Source: Variovorax sp. IB41
GTDB lineage: Bacteria > Pseudomonadota > Gammaproteobacteria > Burkholderiales > Burkholderiaceae_C
Direction of reading: 5' to 3'
Assembly (NCBI RefSeq): GCF_016405905.1
Contig: NZ_JAEFCB010000023.1
Coordinates: 27,226-91,225 of the forward strand
DNA length: 64,000 nt
Part shown: positions 1 to 9,471 of the stretch, piece by piece
Position numbering within the stretch: the stretch's first letter is position 1
Layout: every line of letters starts with the position of its first letter
Notes under the pieces: model-generated
Told to the model about the DNA's origin: nothing
The model's input: the letters and a program-made list of their open reading frames with translations, nothing else
Databases searched by the model: none
Program-made: the position numbers and the translations under genes

Positions 1-2
1 GC

Positions 3-1484
3 GCCGCCGCCGTGCCCGAGTACTGCGAAGTCGCGGGCAAGATCGCGCCGGTCGACATCACGGCGCCCAACATCCTCTTCCAGCTGGCGTTGCCCACGCG
101 CTGGAACCAGAAGGTCGTCATGTTCGGCGGTGGCGGGTTCAACGGCACCATTCCGGGCGTCAAGAGCAACGTGCCCAACGGCCCCGTCGACCAGCCGACG
201 CCGCTCGGCCGCGGCTACGCCACCTTCGCGAGCGACTCGGGCCACCAGGCCAGCGCGCTCGGCTCGCAGGACGGCTCGTTCGGCCTGAACGACGAGGCCG
301 TGCGCAACTTCGGCGGCGACGTGCTCAAGAAGGTGCACGACGTCGCGCTCTCGCTGGTGAAGGCGCGCTACGCGGCCAGCCCGGTGAAGGCGTATTTCGC
401 GGGCGGCTCGACCGGCGGGCGCGAGGCGCTCACGGCCATCCAGCGCTGGCCCGCGGACTGGGACGGCGCGATCGCGTGGTACCCCGCGTGGAACGACGCG
501 TCGGCGCTCCTGGCCGGGCACCGCATGAGCCGCGCGCTCGCGCAGCCGGGCGCTTATCCCAACGTCGCGAAGCGCGAGGTGCTGTTCAAGGCCGCGATGG
601 AAGCCTGCGACGCGCTCGATGGCGCCACCGACGGCCTCATCAGCAACCAGAACCTGTGCAACGCGCGCTTCGATCCGTCGACCGCCACGCTCGCGGGCGT
701 CGCGGTGCGCTGCCCGGGCGGCACCGACACGGGCAACACGTGCCTCTCGGATGCGCAGATCACGGCACTGAAGACCATCGATACGCCGACCAACTTCAAC
801 TACCTGCTCGCGAGCGGGGAGACGCAGTACCCCGGCTACAACGTGTGGGGCGCGGACCTGGGCATCACCACCTGGACGTCGCCGCTGGAGCCCGTGGTGA
901 CGTTCCTCGCGTTCGGCACCTCGCAGCCGGGGCGCCCGATGCCCGCGACCGCGCCCTACGTCAGCGTGCTCACCGACCAGTGGATCAAGTACTCGGTGAC
1001 GCGCGATCCGCTGTACGACTCGCTCTCGCTCGATCCGGAGAACGCGGGCCCGTGGGCCAATCGCATCAGCGCGCTGAGCACGCAGCTGGACGTCAGCACC
1101 GACATCTCCGCGTTCAAGGCGCGCGGCGGCAAGCTGCTGCTGGCCCACGGCCTGGCCGACGTGCTGGTGAGCACGCGCGCCACGGAGCAGTACTACCAGC
1201 GGCTGCAGTCGCGGCTGGGGCTCGCGGAAGTCGACTCGTTCGTGCGCTACTACGAGGTCGAGGGCCTGGGCCACGCGGTGAGCAGCGTCTTCAACGCGAC
1301 GTGGGATTCGCTCACGGCGCTGGAGCAATGGGCCGAGAAGGACACCGCGCCCACGGGGCAGGTGACGACCGACACGGCCGGCGTGCCCGGCCGCACCCGG
1401 CCGCTGTGCGATTACCCGAAGTGGCCGGCGTACAAGGGGGCGGGGGACGTCAACCTCGCGGCGTCGTTCCGCTGCGCGGACTGA
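3..1484 (+). CDS. Tannase/feruloyl esterase family protein, 5' end cut off by window
   Basis: A serine esterase of the tannase/feruloyl esterase family, probably secreted. The reading frame is open to the window edge, and the visible part begins with the conserved start of the mature domain (Cys-x-Val-x-Gly-Lys-Ile-x-Pro, then LPxxWNQK and FGGGGFNG). I therefore infer that the signal peptide and roughly the first 80 residues lie upstream; the GTG at 12 is not the real start. Numbering from that GTG, the nucleophile motif is GGSTGG with Ser133, the acid is probably Asp383 in HGLADVLV, and the base is His421 in EGLGHAVSS. The family normally has Cys before the Ser and Cys after the His (the CS-D-HC motif, joined by a disulfide). 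Here both are replaced, by Gly132 and Ala422. The substrate cannot be told from sequence. Confidence 0.85.
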   Translation, partial: AAAVPEYCEVAGKIAPVDITAPNILFQLALPTRWNQKVVMFGGGGFNGTIPGVKSNVPNGPVDQPTPLGRGYATFASDSGHQASALGSQDGSFGLNDEAVRNFGGDVLKKVHDVALSLVKARYAASPVKAYFAGGSTGGREALTAIQRWPADWDGAIAWYPAWNDASALLAGHRMSRALAQPGAYPNVAKREVLFKAAMEACDALDGATDGLISNQNLCNARFDPSTATLAGVAVRCPGGTDTGNTCLSDAQITALKTIDTPTNFNYLLASGETQYPGYNVWGADLGITTWTSPLEPVVTFLAFGTSQPGRPMPATAPYVSVLTDQWIKYSVTRDPLYDSLSLDPENAGPWANRISALSTQLDVSTDISAFKARGGKLLLAHGLADVLVSTRATEQYYQRLQSRLGLAEVDSFVRYYEVEGLGHAVSSVFNATWDSLTALEQWAEKDTAPTGQVTTDTAGVPGRTRPLCDYPKWPAYKGAGDVNLAASFRCAD

Positions 1485-1494
1485 GGGCGTCCGC

Positions 1495-2721
<1,227 letters not shown>

Positions 2722-2806
2722 GGTGATAACCCTTGGTTTTCTGGCTAGGGGTGGAATGTGCTCCTCTTGGGATGTACTTGGTAGCCCTGCGGGTTGCACA
2801 ATGTCT

Positions 2807-2821
2807 ATGCGCGATGCGCAT
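2807..2821. promoter_or_regulatory. Candidate LysR-type operator (T-N11-A dyad)
   Basis: The 15-base sequence ATGCGCGATGCGCAT consists of 6-bp perfect inverted arms with a 3-base spacer. It contains T2808-N11-A2820, the classical LysR-type binding pattern. It lies in the gap between the divergent MFS and LysR genes, 14 bp before the chosen lysR start. Binding by the adjacent LysR protein is inferred. Confidence 0.5.
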
Positions 2822-2834
2822 AAAGAGCGAAGAG

Positions 2835-3779
2835 ATGCCGATTTCACCCCCCGCCACCGACCGCATCGAGCTGATGCAGACCTTCGTCCACATCGTGGAG
2901 GCTGGCAGCCTCTCGGCCGCCGCGTTGCGGATGGGCGCGACGCAGCCCACCGTGAGCCGCCGGCTGCAGGCGCTGGAGCGCTCCCTCGGCGTGCGGCTCT
3001 TGCGCCGCTCCACGCACGCCATGAAGCTCACCGAAGACGGCGAGCGCTGCTACGAGCGCGCCAAGGAACTGATCGCCAACTGGCGCGCCTTCGAGGCGGA
3101 CCTGCGCGGCGTGGGCGACGAGCCCGAGGGCACGCTGCGCGTGGTGGCGCCGCATGCGCTGGGGCAGCGGCTGCTGGTCGGGCCGCTCGCCGAGTACCTG
3201 CGCGCCTATCCGCGGGTGGCCGTCGAATGGCTGCTGCACGACCGGCGGCCCGACTTCATCGCCGAGGGTGTCGATTGCGCGATCCAGGTCGGCGAGGTGA
3301 CCGACACCATGGCCGTGGCCATCAAGCTCTCGGAGGTGCCTCGCGTGGTGGTCGCCGCGCCGTCGGTGCTGGAAGGCCGCAAGCCCCCCACGCATGCGTC
3401 GGAACTGGCCGGGCTGCCCTGGATCGCGCTGCGCACCTTCTATCGCAACGAGGTGCAGCTCACGCACCGGCCGAGCGGTGAGCTCGCGCGGGTGCCGATC
3501 CGCCCGCGCATGAGCACCGACAGCCTCTATGCGCTGCACAGCGCCGCGGTGATGGGGCTGGGCGCCTGCATCGGCTCGGCCTGGCTCATGAACGACGACA
3601 TCGCCGCAGGCCGGCTGGTGCAGCTGGTGCCGCAATGGCATGCGGCGCCGCTGCCCGTGTACCTGACCTATTCGCCCGCGCGCTTCCAGCCCGCGCGGCT
3701 GCGCCGCTTCATCGAGGTGGTGCGCCTGGCGATGGCCGACCCGACGGGCCGCGCCTGGGAGGTCAGGGCGTCGGCTTGA
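2835..3779 (+). CDS. LysR-family transcriptional regulator
   Basis: A 314-residue regulator with an N-terminal winged helix-turn-helix (about residues 7-66, with SLSAAALRMGATQPTVSRRLQALE) and a LysR-type effector-binding domain. The C-terminal part (EGTLRVVAPHALGQ, VDCAIQVGEV) resembles the AaeR/DsdC-like subgroup that controls nearby transporters. Start 2835 gives the usual distance from start to HTH; an upstream in-frame ATG at 2814 falls inside the putative operator and is less likely. It is divergent from the MFS gene, its likely target. Its 3' end overlaps the convergent TetR gene by 17 bp. Confidence 0.88.
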   Translation: MPISPPATDRIELMQTFVHIVEAGSLSAAALRMGATQPTVSRRLQALERSLGVRLLRRSTHAMKLTEDGERCYERAKELIANWRAFEADLRGVGDEPEGTLRVVAPHALGQRLLVGPLAEYLRAYPRVAVEWLLHDRRPDFIAEGVDCAIQVGEVTDTMAVAIKLSEVPRVVVAAPSVLEGRKPPTHASELAGLPWIALRTFYRNEVQLTHRPSGELARVPIRPRMSTDSLYALHSAAVMGLGACIGSAWLMNDDIAAGRLVQLVPQWHAAPLPVYLTYSPARFQPARLRRFIEVVRLAMADPTGRAWEVRASA

Positions 3780-4446
3780 TGCCGCAGCCGCCCAGCACGA
3801 ACGCCACCAGCTCGCGCGCGATGGGTTCGCGGTCGATGGGCGCATCGGGCGGCAGGCCCAGCATCACGCGCGTCTGGATCGCATAGTCGGCGTAGCTCTG
3901 GGTCATGGCCCAGATGTGCATGAGGAGGATGCGCGCATCGAGCGGGCGCATCTGCCCGCGCGCGATCCAGCCGTTGATGATGTCCACCTTCTTCTGCGTC
4001 CACGCGCGGGCGTTGGGCCAGTAGCGGTCCAGGTTGCGGCCGCCGTCCAGGATCTCGCGGGTGAAGATGCGCGACATCTCGGGGCTGTCGATGGCATGGT
4101 CCAGCTTCTTGCGGATGTAGTCGCCCAGCACCGTGGCCGGATCGCTCGCGTCCTCGAACGAGAACACCACCTTCCAGGCGTGCAGCACCTGCATGAGCAG
4201 CTCTTCGTAGAGCTCTTCCTTGCCGGCGATGTAGTAGTGCAGCTGGGGTTTGGTGAGGCCGGCGCGCGCGGCGATGGCCTGCGTCGAGGTGCCCTTCAGG
4301 CCATGCAGGCTGAACTCGGCCACCGCCGCGGTGCGGATGGCGGCCATGATGCGCTCGCGCCCCGGGCGTGCGCGCGACAGCGGGCCGTCGGGGGCGGGCA
4401 TTTCCTGGGCGGTGGCGGGGGGCAGGGCGGCGGTGTCGGAGGTCAT
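3763..4446 (-). CDS. TetR-family transcriptional regulator (RutR-like)
   Basis: A 227-residue TetR protein. The DNA-binding domain spans about residues 25-75 (RERIMAAIRTAAVAEFSLHGLKGTS, then the recognition region GLTKPQLHYYIAGKEELY). The C-terminal part (SRIFTREILDGG, WIARGQMRPLDAR) matches the RutR/YcdC-type ligand domain. The N-terminal 20 residues are Pro/Ala-rich and probably disordered. It is convergent with the LysR gene and divergent from the asparaginase gene, whose 186-bp upstream gap carries three copies of a 10-bp repeat. Control of the asparaginase gene is possible but unproven. Confidence 0.85.
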   Translation of the reverse strand: MTSDTAALPPATAQEMPAPDGPLSRARPGRERIMAAIRTAAVAEFSLHGLKGTSTQAIAARAGLTKPQLHYYIAGKEELYEELLMQVLHAWKVVFSFEDASDPATVLGDYIRKKLDHAIDSPEMSRIFTREILDGGRNLDRYWPNARAWTQKKVDIINGWIARGQMRPLDARILLMHIWAMTQSYADYAIQTRVMLGLPPDAPIDREPIARELVAFVLGGCGIKPTP

Positions 4447-4502
4447 GCGGGGTCAGCTGGGAGGGCGGCGGCGGGGCGCCCGGCCGATGGTAATCCCATG
4501 GT

Positions 4503-4558
4503 GCATGGCCGCCCGCCGTGCCGCAAGGCATGGCCGCATGCAGTGCCGGCATGGCCGC
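4503..4558. repeat. Three direct copies of GCATGGCCGC in the asparaginase upstream region
   Basis: GCATGGCCGC occurs at 4503-4512, 4528-4537 and 4549-4558, spaced 25 and 21 bp start to start, roughly two helical turns. The copies lie between the divergent TetR gene (start 4446) and the asparaginase gene (start 4633). Such spacing fits binding of a regulator to one DNA face, but no regulator is proven. Confidence 0.55.
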
Positions 4559-4632
4559 AGGGCGCATGCGGGCACGGTTCATGTATCTTCCTCGCCGCTT
4601 CCAGACATTCACCTCAGACCAAGGAGTCTTCC

Positions 4633-5703
4633 ATGTACCTCTCTCCCCGTTTCAGGGCCTTCGCCGCGGGCGCCGCCCTGCTGGCCGCCAGTGCCCTTGC
4701 GCAGGCCCAGCAAGCGCTGCCGAACGTGGTGATCCTCGCCACCGGCGGCACCATCGCCGGCGCCGGCGCCTCGGCCGTCAACAGCGCCACCTACGCGGCC
4801 GCCAAGGTCGGCGTGGACAAGCTCATCGCCGGCCTGCCCGAGCTCGCCAAGGTCGCCAACGTGCGCGGCGAGCAGGTGTTCCAGGTCGCATCGGAAAGCC
4901 TCACCAACGACAACCTCTTGACGCTGGCCAAGCGCGTCTCGGCGCTCTCCAAGCAGTCGGACGTCGATGGCATCGTCATCACCCACGGCACCGACACGCT
5001 GGAAGAAACCGCCTACTTCCTGACGCTGACGGTGCACACCAACAAGCCGATCGTGGTGGTCGGCTCGATGCGTCCCGGCACGGCCCTCTCGGCCGACGGC
5101 GCGCTCAACCTGTACGACGCGGTGAACGTGGCGGGCAGCAAGGACGCCGTGGGCAAGGGCGTGCTGGTGACGATGGGCGACAACATCGACAGCGGCCGCG
5201 ACGTGAGCAAGAACGTCAACATCAAGACCAGCGCGTTCTCCAGCCAATGGGGCCCGCTCGGCATGATCGTGGAGGGCAAGAACTACTGGTTCCGCGCGCC
5301 GGTCAAGCGTCACACCATGAATTCCGAATTCGACATCGACAGCATCAACGCGCTGCCGCCGGTTGAAATCGCCATGGGCTACGAAGGCGTGTCGTCGGTG
5401 GCCATCGACGCGATCGCCAAGAGCGGCGCCAAGGCGCTCGTCCACGGCGGCACGGGCAACGGCTCGGTGGCCGACCGGATCGTGCCCAACCTGCAGAAGG
5501 CGCGCACCGACGGCGTGATCGTGATCCGCAGCTCGCGCGTGCCCGACGGCTTCGTGATCCGCAACGCAGAGCAGCCCGATGACAAGTACGACTGGGTGGT
5601 GGCGCACGACCTGCGTCCGCAGAAGGCGCGCATCCTGGCGATGGTGGCTCTCACGAAGACCAACAACACCAAAGAGCTGCAACGCATCTTCTGGGAGTAC
5701 TGA
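4633..5703 (+). CDS. ansB: Type II (periplasmic) L-asparaginase
   Basis: Hydrolyses asparagine to aspartate and ammonia, probably in the periplasm. The 356-residue product starts with a typical Sec signal peptide (hydrophobic AAGAALLAASALAQAQ, cleavage near residue 26). The mature protein opens with the asparaginase signature PNVVILATGGTIAG, with nucleophile Thr40. The second active-site motif HGTDTLEETA gives Thr120-Asp121, and the SGRDVSK segment supplies the expected lysine. Length and order match AnsB-type enzymes. The start at 4633 is set by AAGGAGT at 4621-4627 and by the signal peptide. Some family members also deamidate glutamine, and the sequence does not settle the specificity. Confidence 0.93.
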   Translation: MYLSPRFRAFAAGAALLAASALAQAQQALPNVVILATGGTIAGAGASAVNSATYAAAKVGVDKLIAGLPELAKVANVRGEQVFQVASESLTNDNLLTLAKRVSALSKQSDVDGIVITHGTDTLEETAYFLTLTVHTNKPIVVVGSMRPGTALSADGALNLYDAVNVAGSKDAVGKGVLVTMGDNIDSGRDVSKNVNIKTSAFSSQWGPLGMIVEGKNYWFRAPVKRHTMNSEFDIDSINALPPVEIAMGYEGVSSVAIDAIAKSGAKALVHGGTGNGSVADRIVPNLQKARTDGVIVIRSSRVPDGFVIRNAEQPDDKYDWVVAHDLRPQKARILAMVALTKTNNTKELQRIFWEY

Positions 5704-5710
5704 TCCCAGG

Positions 5711-6541
5711 TCAGCGCGCGGTGCGGCGCTTGCGGTGCCGCGCGTATTCCAGGCTGCTCACGCACACGAGCAGCCAGGCGAAGCCGGTCAAGAGGCCTGC
5801 CGCCACATCGCTCGCGAAGTGCACCTGCAGGAAGATGCGGCTGCACGCGATGGTCAGGATGGCGCCCACGGCGGCCATCGCCGCCGGCACATGCCAGCGC
5901 GCCGGCAGCGTGCGCAGCGCCAGGTACAACAGCATTCCGTAACTCACGATCGCGCCCGCGCTGTGTCCGCTCGGGAAGCTGTAGCTCGTCTCGAACGCGA
6001 GGCCGTGGTCGTGCACCGGCCGCGCCCGCTCGAAGATGTGCTTGAGCGCCGGATTCAGCACCACGATGCCGCCAAGCGCCATCACCCAGCCGAGCGCCAG
6101 GCCCCGGTGCGCCTTGCGCCACAGCACCGCGGCGATCACCACGCACACCGGCGCGAGAAAGGCGAAGTCGCCCAGGTGGGTGAGCCAGCTGAAGGCGACG
6201 AGCGCGGCCCACGGCACGTGGGTGCCGATGGCGTCGGCCAGCGCCTGGTCGGCCCGGCCCATCGAATGACCGTCGGAAAGATTCGACGCAATCCACGCGA
6301 ACACGCTTGCCGCCGCCAGGATCAGCAGGAACCCTGCCGCGAGCCCGGCGGCGATGCGCGGCTCGCTGGGCTCGTCGGCATCGAGCGCCTTGAAGTGGCG
6401 GCGCTGCAGCGTCCAGCAAAGGGCGCCGGCGCCGAGCACCGACACGGTCCAGATCGAGACAAACCAGCCGAGCGCATGGGCGCCCAGGTGCTGGGCAAGG
6501 AGAACGAGCGGGGGTGCGAGAGGGGAAGCTTCCAACGGCAT
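5711..6541 (-). CDS. PAP2-family membrane phosphatase
   Basis: A 276-residue integral membrane phosphatase with about six transmembrane segments. All three PAP2 motifs are present: K167-HIFERARP, PSGH (190-193) and SRIFLQVHFASD, containing the catalytic His and Asp. Family members dephosphorylate lipids such as phosphatidic acid, phosphatidylglycerophosphate or undecaprenyl pyrophosphate; the exact substrate is not visible. It lies 11 bp downstream of a metallophosphoesterase and follows a DAG-kinase-like gene, so the three leftward genes look like one operon acting on phospholipid or isoprenoid-lipid phosphates. Its stop is 7 bp past the end of the convergent asparaginase gene. Confidence 0.9.
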   Translation of the reverse strand: MPLEASPLAPPLVLLAQHLGAHALGWFVSIWTVSVLGAGALCWTLQRRHFKALDADEPSEPRIAAGLAAGFLLILAAASVFAWIASNLSDGHSMGRADQALADAIGTHVPWAALVAFSWLTHLGDFAFLAPVCVVIAAVLWRKAHRGLALGWVMALGGIVVLNPALKHIFERARPVHDHGLAFETSYSFPSGHSAGAIVSYGMLLYLALRTLPARWHVPAAMAAVGAILTIACSRIFLQVHFASDVAAGLLTGFAWLLVCVSSLEYARHRKRRTAR

Positions 6542-6552
6542 GCGGCTGCACC

Positions 6553-7380
6553 CTAAGGGGGCGTCGCGCTGCTGGCAAGCGAAAGCGGGAATACTTTGGC
6601 GCACACGAAGGCTTTGTCGGCGGCGGCGTAGTCCCAGCGTTCCACGCGGCACGCGCGCGCGCCGCCGGCCATGTCCAGGCGCACCACGTTCACCGAATTC
6701 GCAAAGCCCGCGCGCACGCGGCGCGACACCGCCGTGCCCGCCTGCACGGCGAAGGCGGTGCGCTTGCAGCCCGAGAACGCATCGTGCAGCGAGCGCACGT
6801 AGGGCAGGTGGATGTGCCCGCCCAGGATCAGGTCCACGCCCGCTTCGGACCAGCGCGCCACCGCCCGCTCGCGCCCGTGCAGGCGGTTGGACATGTCCTC
6901 CTGCCGCGTGACCATCACCGGCTGGTGCGTCACCACCACGCGCAGCTGCGAGGGCGATGCGGCCGCGAGGCGCCCGGCGACCCGCTCGACCTGCGCGGGC
7001 GACACCACGCCGTCTTCGTGCCGGTACCAGCGCGTCGTGTTGACCGTGACGACCAGCCACTCGTCGGACTCGAACACCGGCTCCAGGTCGTCGCCGAAGG
7101 CTTCCATGTACCGGCCGTAGGGCGAGAAGCAGCGCGCCGCGAGCTGGTACAGCGGAATGTCGTGGTTCCCCGGAATGACGAGCGTGGCGGGCGCCGCGAG
7201 CCGCTCGACGAAAGCGCGCGCCGCCGCGAACTGCACGCGCGTGGCGCGCTGCGTGATGTCGCCCGACATCACCACCACCTGCGGCGCGAGCGCCTGTGCA
7301 AACCGCTCGAGCGCCCGCAGCACCTCGGGCCGTTCGGTGCCGAAGTGCGGATCGGAGATCTGCAGCAGGCAAGGGCTCAT
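6553..7380 (-). CDS. Calcineurin-like metallophosphoesterase
   Basis: A 275-residue cytosolic protein with the complete metallophosphoesterase motif set: ISDPHFG (Asp10, His12), SGDITQ, IPGNHD, THQP and GGHIHLP. The two-metal site is therefore intact. It resembles the CpdA/GpdQ-like (class III) branch that hydrolyses phosphodiesters, but the substrate is not clear. Start 7380 overlaps the stop of the upstream DAG-kinase-like gene as ATGA, indicating translational coupling. Much longer antisense frames across this region are shadows of glyS. Confidence 0.87.
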   Translation of the reverse strand: MSPCLLQISDPHFGTERPEVLRALERFAQALAPQVVVMSGDITQRATRVQFAAARAFVERLAAPATLVIPGNHDIPLYQLAARCFSPYGRYMEAFGDDLEPVFESDEWLVVTVNTTRWYRHEDGVVSPAQVERVAGRLAAASPSQLRVVVTHQPVMVTRQEDMSNRLHGRERAVARWSEAGVDLILGGHIHLPYVRSLHDAFSGCKRTAFAVQAGTAVSRRVRAGFANSVNVVRLDMAGGARACRVERWDYAAADKAFVCAKVFPLSLASSATPP

Positions 7381-8345
7381 TGCTTGGCCGCCTCCAGCTC
7401 GGGCGCGACGTCGGGCCGCACCAGCCACAGCGGCTCGGGCGACACGCGGAACAGCAGCGGCATGTCGGTCCAGGCGATCTCGCCGTCGGTCGCCACCTTC
7501 ACGCGGCGGGGCGCCCGCAGGCGGCCGGCCTTGACCGTCATCGATTCGAAGGGAAAGCTCAGCACCTGGTCGGCGCGCCCGAGCTTGCCCATCGCGCCGT
7601 GCACCAGCAGCCCCGGCATGGCCAGCACGCCGACCGGCTTGAGCGCGATGGCCGCGAGCTGCCCCTGCTCGGGCGCATCGGCATGCTCGATGCCCACCTG
7701 CAAGAGCTGCAGCGGGTTGTTGCCCACGAAAAGGGTCGGCGTGCGGATGTCCTTTTCCTGCCCGCGCCAGGCCATGCGCAGGTTCCAGTGCCGGTGGCGC
7801 CCGCGCATCACCGTGAGGAGACCCGCGAAGAATGCGATCCAGCGGCTGCGGCCGTAGCGCGCCTTGTAGGTCTCGCGCTCTTCCAGCAGCTCGGCGTACA
7901 GGCCCATGCTGGCGTTCACCAGGAACACCCGGTCGTTGACCAGCCCCACCTGCACGGCGCGCGGCGCCTCGGTCAGCAGCACCTGCATCGCTTCTGCCGT
8001 GTCGCGCGGAATGCCGTGGGTGCGGCTGAAATAGTTGAAGGTGCCCTGCGGCAGCACGCCGAAGGCGCAGCCGCTGCCCAGCGTGGCCTGCGCGACCGCG
8101 TTGATGGTGCCGTCGCCGCCCGCGGCCACCACCACGCCGCCGACGGTGCGGGCGCGCTCGACGGCTTCGCGCGCCAGCGCCTGCAGCCGGCCCGGGCCGT
8201 CGACCAGGAAGATGCGGTGCTTGCGGCCGGCCGCGGCAAAGCCTTCCTCGATGACCCGACGGGCCTCGGCGGCGCTCTCGCTGCCGGAGCCGGCGTTGAG
8301 CACGATGAAAAACGGAGTGTTCGGACCGATGTGGGGCGGTTGCAT
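7377..8345 (-). CDS. Diacylglycerol kinase-family lipid kinase (YegS-like)
   Basis: A 322-residue soluble lipid kinase of the DAGK catalytic family. The nucleotide-binding motif GGDGT (residues 76-80) is followed by INAVAQATLGSG and GVLPQGTFNYFSR, the family signature where Asn/Asp positions contact ATP. Homologues phosphorylate diacylglycerol, phosphatidylglycerol or sphingosine-like lipids; which applies here is not visible. It is first in the leftward lipid-phosphate operon and overlaps the next gene by 4 bp. The 214-bp region between this gene and divergent glyQ carries no ORF that I would call. Confidence 0.88.
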   Translation of the reverse strand: MQPPHIGPNTPFFIVLNAGSGSESAAEARRVIEEGFAAAGRKHRIFLVDGPGRLQALAREAVERARTVGGVVVAAGGDGTINAVAQATLGSGCAFGVLPQGTFNYFSRTHGIPRDTAEAMQVLLTEAPRAVQVGLVNDRVFLVNASMGLYAELLEERETYKARYGRSRWIAFFAGLLTVMRGRHRHWNLRMAWRGQEKDIRTPTLFVGNNPLQLLQVGIEHADAPEQGQLAAIALKPVGVLAMPGLLVHGAMGKLGRADQVLSFPFESMTVKAGRLRAPRRVKVATDGEIAWTDMPLLFRVSPEPLWLVRPDVAPELEAAKQ

Positions 8346-8559
8346 GTCTGTGGGGCGGGGAAAGACGGGCCCTGAAAGGGCTGTGTGAGGGGCTGCCGCG
8401 TGCGGCCGGCCGGTGGTTGTCGCACGTCCGGCCGGACGGCGGGAGCGGCCGGCATCCCGGCCGGCTGTGGGAGAGTTGCCCTCCGCCCGTAAAATCGTCC
8501 GCTTTCGCGGCGCATCGCCGCGCTACCGTCCAAATGTCCGGCCCGTGCCGGCCAGCTTC

Positions 8560-9468
<909 letters not shown>

Positions 9469-9471
9469 GCG

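Noticed and set aside
8488..8493. TAAAAT upstream of glyQ as a promoter -10
   Set aside because: No acceptable -35 at 16-18 bp; TTGCCC at 8474 is only 8 bp away, so I did not call a promoter.
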